Part shown: one piece after another, positions 62,789 to 64,000 of the stretch
How positions within the stretch are numbered: position 1 is the stretch's first letter
Layout: every line of letters begins with the position of its first letter
Assembly (NCBI GenBank): GCA_028871055.1
Contig: JAGWON010000011.1
Span: 46,983 to 110,982, forward strand
Source of the DNA: Alphaproteobacteria bacterium
GTDB lineage: Bacteria; Pseudomonadota; Alphaproteobacteria; ATCC43930; CGMCC-115725
Direction of reading: 5' to 3'
Length of the DNA stretch: 64,000 nucleotides
Translations under genes and position numbers: made by a program
The notes under the pieces: model-generated
Database searches by the model: none
Told to the model about the DNA's origin: nothing
What the model saw: the letters and a program-made list of their open reading frames with translations, nothing else

Positions 62789-64000
62789 TTATTCCACGCT
62801 TACTTTAACCCAGCCTTCACTGCCTTTGGCGTTTTTCAGTTCGAACGTTGCGAGATTTACCAAGCCATCCGGTACCGCTTTCGCTGCGTAGCGCAACTTC
62901 ACGTCGATCTCCCTTCCGACGATAATTCCGCGGACCGCGGCACCTACCTTTGCGTATTCGGACTTAATGCAGCCCATGTATCGACAAATTTGCCCGAAGA
63001 CTTTGTCTGCTGCGCGTCCCTTCTTAAGTTCAATGACAACAAGGTCTCCGTTTTTTGCTTGGGCAAATAAATCTATTGGCCCTACAGTTGTAGGGAACTG
63101 TCGCCCCTTCCACTTGAGCCCGGGCTCGATCTCATCGAGGCGTTTTTCCAAATATTCCTCGAGGTCTTTCTCGAGTAGCTGTTCACGCTCAAATTCTTCC
63201 GGTGTGATGTCACCGCGCACTTCCTTCGGCAATTTTCTAAAAGCAGCTACCGCGTTTTTTACGTCGGACACGTCGACGTAATATTCGAGCGCCTCGATTT
63301 GGGTCGGTTGCCTTCCCGGCTCTCCGTAGAACGCGATGGTGTCGGGCTCACCTTTGAACTCGATCGGCGTAGATAAGCCACTATGAGTTTCGAAGAGCTT
63401 TCTAAGTGCTTCGCTATTCGCGGCGGTGACCGACAGCCTATCGGTACGGCGCTCGAGCAATAAGTCGCAGCGGTGAAAGGCCATTGTGTAGCCGCTGTCG
63501 TCTTTGATGGTGCCGTATTTTGTTTTGGCGAGCCGGTTCAGGATTACGGTCCTAGTGGTCTCGGGCAGTTTCCGCCATTCGGCAATTCTTGCGATGGTGG
63601 CGGGGATCTCTCCAGGTCTTTTTATTCGTGCGACGAACAGGACGAATTCTTCAGCTGTAATGTATCCGTTGCACGCTAGCAGCACTTGCACGACGACGTG
63701 GTGGGGAAATAGTGAGATCCCCCGTGTTGCCGAGACGCTATTGAGAGGATTTGGGAGTTGGTATCTCCAAGCCTGCGCGTTAAGAACTCTACTTCGTCCG
63801 TTTTCTCTTAGGTACGCTTGCCCAGCCGGTGTTAGCCGAATTGGCTCGCCGGCGGCGACCCAACAAAGCCCGAGGTTTTCATAGACTCGCTTTAACATTC
63901 GCGGTAGCGCCGTAGTTTGGCCAACCGAAAGTCTGGCTTTGCGGAGAGCATTTAGGAATTTTGCCTGGAGAGCGGGTGTCCAATCCTGGCCTTCGAAGGA
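62789..64000 (-). CDS. AlwI-like/NucS-like restriction endonuclease, N-terminus cut off by the window
   Basis: At least 403 residues; the frame is open to the window edge (SFEGQDWTPALQAKFLNAL…), so the 5' end lies outside. The first half (RLTPAGQAYLRENG, WRYQLPNPLNS, LLACNGYITAEEFVLFVARI) is the winged-helix region of AlwI-family restriction enzymes. The C-terminal part has a PD-(D/E)xK core like NucS/DUF91: VGPIDLFAQAKNGDLVVIELKKGRAADKVFGQ. Its GC content is clearly lower than the rest of the window, suggesting recent transfer. It begins the region beyond the glmS duplicate. Confidence 0.75.
   Translation of the reverse strand, partial: SFEGQDWTPALQAKFLNALRKARLSVGQTTALPRMLKRVYENLGLCWVAAGEPIRLTPAGQAYLRENGRSRVLNAQAWRYQLPNPLNSVSATRGISLFPHHVVVQVLLACNGYITAEEFVLFVARIKRPGEIPATIARIAEWRKLPETTRTVILNRLAKTKYGTIKDDSGYTMAFHRCDLLLERRTDRLSVTAANSEALRKLFETHSGLSTPIEFKGEPDTIAFYGEPGRQPTQIEALEYYVDVSDVKNAVAAFRKLPKEVRGDITPEEFEREQLLEKDLEEYLEKRLDEIEPGLKWKGRQFPTTVGPIDLFAQAKNGDLVVIELKKGRAADKVFGQICRYMGCIKSEYAKVGAAVRGIIVGREIDVKLRYAAKAVPDGLVNLATFELKNAKGSEGWVKVSVE

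Overview
The window is GC-rich chromosomal DNA from an alphaproteobacterium, probably of the Rhodospirillales/Hyphomicrobiales breadth. Evidence for this is the NDUFA12 subunit of complex I, the DUF2155–aat–accC–accB–aroQ neighbourhood, a phasin, DUF1150, the clpS–clpA pair, a B12-dependent ribonucleotide reductase (nrdJ) and Fnr/FixK-type operators. No species can be assigned from sequence reading alone.

Region 1 (about 1–38 kb) is mostly core. It holds the bioA end, a tartrate/D-malate-type dehydrogenase, an FTR1 iron permease, a ThDP enzyme plus aldehyde dehydrogenase pair, DedA, a tungstate/molybdate-type ABC operon (wtpABC), a VWA–DnaJ pair, galU plus phosphoglucomutase, a D,D-carboxypeptidase with a SPOR domain, a phasin, clpSA, a DNA glycosylase–acyltransferase–RidA operon, nrdJ with four evenly spaced NrdR-like boxes, an orphan periplasmic amino-acid/amide-binding protein, NDUFA12, mlaD, the aroQ–accB–accC–aat operon, a membrane glycosyltransferase, a degenerate IS5-family element, maiA, and a copper module (P-type ATPase plus CueR).

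Region 2 (about 38.6–57.2 kb) looks accessory. It begins with a groES without groEL and a tRNA 3'-end-like fragment, and it ends at an intact tRNA-Val(CAC). Between them lie a LysR/azoreductase locus whose 55-bp operator occurs a second time in front of a small secreted protein, an S49 peptidase, an unnamed three-gene module (XRE regulator, two-helix membrane protein, HEPN-like protein), and a Crp/Fnr regulator. Next to the regulator is an electron-transfer operon (hexahaem cytochrome c, four-cluster ferredoxin, NrfD/PsrC membrane subunit, cytochrome c). Small conserved ORFs, dispersed palindromic repeats and an AprA-like flavoprotein–ferredoxin–MFS operon follow. Perfect or near-perfect Fnr boxes lie before the cytochrome operon, the AprA-like operon and copA, so one oxygen-responsive regulon is plausible.

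Region 3 (57.3–64 kb) carries glmU and glmS. A DUF559 endonuclease gene and glmS itself are each bracketed by inverted copies of palindromic repeats. The last 268 bp of glmS are repeated 1.4 kb downstream with 11 differences, 10 of them synonymous. Between the copies sit a MNT-type nucleotidyltransferase, DUF4160 and DUF2442 genes. Beyond the second copy, GC content drops and an AlwI/NucS-like nuclease gene runs off the window. This looks like an island boundary at the 3' end of glmS, the same chromosomal position that Tn7 uses.
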